Positions 7,553 through 10,523 of a DNA stretch of 10,523 bases are shown one piece after another. Source of the stretch: Bacteroidota bacterium (GTDB lineage: Bacteria > Bacteroidota > Bacteroidia > Bacteroidales > UBA932); assembly GCA_017860395.1 (NCBI GenBank), contig JAGDMC010000027.1:1-10523 (forward strand), in the 5' to 3' direction. Numbering within the stretch: position 1 is the first letter of the stretch; each line of letters begins with the position of its first letter. The notes below the pieces were generated by a model. The model searched no databases and had not been told where the DNA came from. It saw only the letters and a list, made by a program, of their open reading frames with translations. The translations under genes and the position numbers were made by a program.

Positions 7553-8809
7553 ATGTCGGAAAATGTAAAATCTATTTTGGGAGACAGATATATTTTAGCT
7601 GTTGAAGATTCCCTGGTTCAGGCTAAAAGGCTGGAGCATTTTTTTGTAAAAAACGATCTCAATTACAATCTTTTTCCAAATGCAGAAGAAGCATTTCAAT
7701 TCGCCAAATCTTACCCACCCGGGCTGCTTATAAGCGATGTTGTAATGCCGGGCATGGATGGCTATGAATTTTGCAAAGCATTTAAAGCCATCCCATATCT
7801 TGCTGATATTCCGGTTATACTTTTAACTTCTCTTCAGGATTCGCAGGATATTATTAAAGGATTGCAGGCGGGTGCCAACAACTTTATATCAAAACCTTAC
7901 GACGAAAAATATCTGCTTCAAAGAATAGACAATCTCCTTAGCAATCAGTTTATCTCCTCTTCCGAAAGCTCTTCCGGCGGGTTGGACCTTAAGTTCAGAG
8001 GCGACATGTTTCATATTACATCAGGGAAAAAGCAGATACTTGATTTGCTTCTTTCTGTATATGAAACAGCAATGCAGAGGAATGAAGAACTTGCCTCCAC
8101 AAAATCCCAGCTGGAAAAATCGAATGAAGATCTCATTCAGGCAAACAGCGATCTGGAGTCTTTTTCGAGGACAGTCTCTCATGACCTTAAATCTCCACTC
8201 TCGGTAATAATCGGTTTTGCAAGCATTATTCTGGACAAATCTGATAGTGAGATTGGCAGGGAGGAAAGAGCATATGTAAAGCATATACTTGACTCTGCAA
8301 ATGAAATGACGCAACTCGTAAAAGATTTGCTTGCATTTGCACAGTCGGGTAAAGTTGACATCAAAGAGGAAGATATTGATTTAAGTTCAATGGCAAACGA
8401 ACTTGTTGGGAGTTTATTGCTAAGATATCCGGAAATCAAGTTTAAAATAGAGATAGATCCCGGCATGCACACTAAGGCAGACCAGAAAATGGTTCATGTC
8501 GTTCTCGACAATTTGCTTGGAAACGCTCTGAAATACAGTTCAAAAAACGAAAACCCCGTGGTTGTTTTCGGGCAAAAAGAATACTTTGGTTCAACGCTAT
8601 ATTTTATAAAAGACAATGGCGTTGGGTTTGATGCTGCAAATGCAGATAAGCTGTTTCAGCCCTTCGTTCGCTATCATTCCGGAAGTGAATTTTCGGGTAC
8701 AGGAGTGGGTCTGTCTACAGTAAAAAGAATTATTGACAAGCATAAAGGTCAAATTTGGGCAGAATCTGAAGTAGGAAAAGGGTCTGTTTTTTATTTTACT
8801 TTAAACTAA
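7553..8809 (+). CDS. Soluble response regulator-histidine kinase (REC-coil-HisKA-HATPase), probable pathway output
   Basis: This is a 418-residue protein without membrane segments. The receiver (about 12-130) has E18/D19, phosphoacceptor D62 in ISDVVMP, T92 and K114 in ISKPY. After a serine-rich hinge (133-142) comes a short module, FRGDMFHITSGKKQILDLLL, around 148-167. It resembles a stretch often found between receivers and HisKA domains; I do not know a named domain for it. A coiled coil runs from about 165 to 205. The HisKA domain has phosphoacceptor His210 in VSHDLKSPL. The HATPase domain has Asn324 in LLGNALKYSS, G1 DNGVG (354-358) and G2 GTGVGLS (382-388). It ends cleanly, with no second receiver. 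It sits where WspR would be, so CheA probably phosphorylates D62 to switch this kinase. Its downstream partner is not identified. Confidence 0.93.
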   Translation: MSENVKSILGDRYILAVEDSLVQAKRLEHFFVKNDLNYNLFPNAEEAFQFAKSYPPGLLISDVVMPGMDGYEFCKAFKAIPYLADIPVILLTSLQDSQDIIKGLQAGANNFISKPYDEKYLLQRIDNLLSNQFISSSESSSGGLDLKFRGDMFHITSGKKQILDLLLSVYETAMQRNEELASTKSQLEKSNEDLIQANSDLESFSRTVSHDLKSPLSVIIGFASIILDKSDSEIGREERAYVKHILDSANEMTQLVKDLLAFAQSGKVDIKEEDIDLSSMANELVGSLLLRYPEIKFKIEIDPGMHTKADQKMVHVVLDNLLGNALKYSSKNENPVVVFGQKEYFGSTLYFIKDNGVGFDAANADKLFQPFVRYHSGSEFSGTGVGLSTVKRIIDKHKGQIWAESEVGKGSVFYFTLN

Positions 8810-8814
8810 TTGCA

Positions 8815-9576
8815 ATGGGGAATAAATTCAAACTTGGACTTGCTCTCTCAGGCGGAGGAGTAAAGGGTTTTGCCCATGCCGGAGCTCTAAAAGCGATGGA
8901 AGAGAACGGAATGAGACCTGACGTTATATCAGGAACAAGCGCAGGTGCAATCGTGGCAGCATTATATTCAGCCGGTCACTCCCCAAATGAGATTTGTTCT
9001 CTTTTCAAAGCAAAGTATTTTAATAATTTCGTCGAGTTTAACATACCAAAAAACGGACTCTTTGGCATATCCGGTTTTTCTAAATTTCTTAAGGAAAATA
9101 TTAAATACAAAACCTTTGAAGAACTGCCTATTCCAATTTTTGTTGTAGCTACAGATTTAGATAATGGCAGAAGTGTTACTTTTTCTTCAGGTGAACTGCA
9201 CAAAAAAATTGTGGCATCAGCATGCGTTCCGGTAATTTTTAACCCGATAGAAATTGACGGTATTCATTATGTGGACGGAGGAATATTCAAGAACTTTCCT
9301 GTTTCGGTTATAAGAGAAAATTGTGATAAAGTAATTGGCATAAATGCCAGTCCAATGACAGCTGAGAGGTATTCAAAAAACATAGTTGGAATTGCAGAGC
9401 GTACATACCATTTTATGTTTCGGGCAAATACAGTTGAGGATAAAAAGATGTGTGATATTCTTGTGGAAGTAGAAAATGCAATGCAATTCAAGACCTTTGA
9501 CCTGAAAAAAGTTGATGTGATTTTCGAAATGGGATACCAGGCTATGAAGAATGCAATTGAAGTAAATAGTATATAA
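8815..9576 (+). CDS. Patatin-like phospholipase (RssA/NTE-type serine lipid hydrolase)
   Basis: This 253-residue protein is a compact, single-domain patatin of about the size of bacterial RssA-like members. These enzymes hydrolyse acyl ester bonds in lipids using a Ser-Asp dyad. The oxyanion-hole loop is SGGGVKGFAH (12-21), the nucleophile elbow GTSAG has Ser42, and the catalytic Asp is D154 in YVDGGIFKNFPV. All three motifs are intact, so it is likely active. No signal peptide, membrane segment or outer-membrane barrel is present, so it should act in the cytoplasm or at the inner face of the membrane. It starts 5 bases after the REC-kinase stop and is the last gene of the operon. A patatin beside a response regulator recalls the rssA-rssB pair of enterobacteria. 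Its substrate and any role in chemosensory output are unknown. Confidence 0.93.
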   Translation: MGNKFKLGLALSGGGVKGFAHAGALKAMEENGMRPDVISGTSAGAIVAALYSAGHSPNEICSLFKAKYFNNFVEFNIPKNGLFGISGFSKFLKENIKYKTFEELPIPIFVVATDLDNGRSVTFSSGELHKKIVASACVPVIFNPIEIDGIHYVDGGIFKNFPVSVIRENCDKVIGINASPMTAERYSKNIVGIAERTYHFMFRANTVEDKKMCDILVEVENAMQFKTFDLKKVDVIFEMGYQAMKNAIEVNSI

Positions 9577-9592
9577 ACAAAGCAGCGAATTA

Positions 9593-10523
9593 TTATTTAC
9601 AGATGGAATTTATTGCATCCATCAGTTGCTGTTTCATAATAGGCTTTGCAATATATCCGTCGAATCCTGCTGCTCTGATACTTTGTTCGTCATCAGAAAG
9701 AGCGTATGCAGTTTGAGCTATAACAGGAAGACAAGGTCTTATCTTTTTAATCTGCTTGAGAGCATCGAACCCGTTAAGAATAGGCATTTTGATGTCCATT
9801 AATACCAGATCGATAGTGTCATCATCTCTTACTAAATCTACCGCTTCTTTACCATTACCGGCCCTGAATATTATATGGTTAAATTTTGAGAGCAGTGCAG
9901 ACAGGTAAAGGAAGTTGGTATCCTCATCTTCTGCCACCAAAATTCTCATTGAACTAGTCATATCTTCTGAATTAATTAAATTATCCCCGCTTGCATGGAC
10001 TCTGCATCTTTTGCAGATAATGAGCGGGATAGAAAATTTGAATAAAGAACCTTTGCCGTACTCGCTCTCCAGGTCAATCTTTCCGCCCATCATCTCGACA
10101 TATGCTTTTGCAATGGCAAGTCCAAGACCGGAACCTCCTCTGTTAGTTGTCTGTTCATTAAGAATTCTGTGGAACCTTTCAAATATCTCCCTGTGATTTT
10201 CCCTGTCAATACCTATTCCGGTATCTTTAACATAGAAATTGATAGACCCGCCCTCACTCATATTGCATTCATACCAAAATTCCACAGAACCAAGGTCGGT
10301 AAATTTCACAGAATTAGAAATGAGGTTTGTAAGGATCTGTCTTAATTTAACCGGATCTGTTTTTATGTTTTCGGTAAGCCTGACTCTTGGCTGAATATAT
10401 CTGAGTTCAAGTTTTTTATCGGAAGGTACTGTTGTTGCAAGACTCTTCTCAACAACACCCATAAGAAGATTTACATCTACCTCTTCCAGATTTGGTGAAA
10501 TCTGTCCTGTTTCAATCTTGGAC
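9593..10523 (-). CDS. Hybrid sensor histidine kinase, C-terminal part (end of HisKA, HATPase, receiver)
   Basis: The frame is still open at the right edge: it reads upstream past the Met at 10462 through SKIETGQISPNLEEVDVNLL, the usual end of a HisKA domain. The Met at 10462 is therefore not the start, and 309 residues are visible. The HATPase domain has LRQILTNLISNSVKFT (N box Asn at visible residue 70), G1 KDTGIGID (Asp100) and G2 GGSGLGLA (129-136). After a short linker containing a CKRC pair comes a receiver with E198/D199/E200, phosphoacceptor D243 in MDIKMP, T271 and K293 in IAKP; it ends at TAA (9593-9595). The phosphoacceptor His and any sensor domain lie outside the window. The gene converges on the patatin gene with 16 bases between stops. 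Whether it belongs to the chemosensory pathway cannot be told from here. Confidence 0.95.
   Translation of the reverse strand, partial: SKIETGQISPNLEEVDVNLLMGVVEKSLATTVPSDKKLELRYIQPRVRLTENIKTDPVKLRQILTNLISNSVKFTDLGSVEFWYECNMSEGGSINFYVKDTGIGIDRENHREIFERFHRILNEQTTNRGGSGLGLAIAKAYVEMMGGKIDLESEYGKGSLFKFSIPLIICKRCRVHASGDNLINSEDMTSSMRILVAEDEDTNFLYLSALLSKFNHIIFRAGNGKEAVDLVRDDDTIDLVLMDIKMPILNGFDALKQIKKIRPCLPVIAQTAYALSDDEQSIRAAGFDGYIAKPIMKQQLMDAINSICK

Larger units (their letters stand above)
321..9576 (+). other. Eight-gene Wsp/Frz-like chemosensory operon
   Basis: Eight consecutive + strand genes are spaced by 8, -11, 3, 6, 11, 3 and 5 bases: cheW, cheR-TPR, cheW, MCP, cheA-REC, cheB, REC-kinase and patatin. 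No internal promoter space or terminator is visible, so co-transcription and translational coupling are very likely. The order cheW, cheR-TPR, cheW, then cheA-REC, cheB and an output protein parallels wspB-C-D-E-F-R. The MCP lies fourth rather than first, and the GGDEF output WspR is absent. Frz (two CheWs, CheR-TPR FrzF, CheA-REC FrzE, CheB FrzG) is the other close analogue. Flagellar, gliding and pilus genes, and free CheY, are not seen. Confidence 0.85.

Noticed and set aside
7553..8809. Diguanylate cyclase output (WspR equivalent)
   Set aside because: No GGDEF/GGEEF or EAL motif occurs in this protein or anywhere else in the window; the C-terminal half is clearly HisKA-HATPase.
9577..9592. 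Bidirectional terminator between the convergent genes
   Set aside because: The 16 bases contain no inverted repeat followed by a T run; no hairpin can be supported.
10460..10462. Start codon of the - strand hybrid kinase
   Set aside because: The frame continues upstream to the window edge through typical HisKA-end sequence (SKIETGQ), so this Met is internal.

Overview
The window carries one tightly packed, same-strand chemosensory operon of eight genes (321-9576). It is flanked by the 3' end of an iron-dependent alcohol dehydrogenase gene (left edge, + strand) and by the 3' part of a convergent hybrid histidine kinase gene (right edge, - strand). There are no rRNA or tRNA genes, mobile elements or CRISPR arrays, and no gene-free stretch longer than about 50 bases.

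Organism: probably a member of the Bacteroidota (Bacteroidales-like). The DNA is AT-rich, and almost none of the eight internal start codons has a Shine-Dalgarno sequence. The only upstream gap holds a TAnnTTTG-like -7 element, and the hybrid kinase has a HATPase-REC ending common in that phylum. This is inference from style; no taxonomic marker gene is present.

Layout: (1) <1-272, end of a YqhD/butanol-dehydrogenase-type alcohol dehydrogenase. (2) 273-320, a short leader with a candidate promoter. (3) 321-9576, CheW, CheR with C-terminal TPRs, a second CheW, a membrane MCP without a HAMP domain, a CheA-REC hybrid, CheB, a soluble REC-histidine kinase, and a patatin-like phospholipase. Gaps are 3-11 bases, and one pair of genes overlaps by 11 bases. 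(4) 9593->10523, a convergent hybrid kinase lacking its N-terminus here.

How the genes fit together: the two CheW genes around a CheR-TPR, then CheA-REC and CheB, match the order wspB-C-D-E-F of the Pseudomonas Wsp surface-sensing system. The set is also similar to the myxobacterial Frz system. The MCP (WspA position) has moved inside the operon. The place of the diguanylate cyclase output WspR is taken by a REC-HisKA-HATPase protein followed by a patatin lipase. No free CheY, CheC, CheD, CheZ or motility gene is visible. The likely reading is an alternative-cellular-function chemosensory pathway: a periplasmic 4-helix-bundle receptor drives CheA, methylation and demethylation by CheR and CheB adapt it, and the signal is passed to the REC-kinase. 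The patatin protein is either an effector or a co-regulated enzyme. The final target is not in the window.
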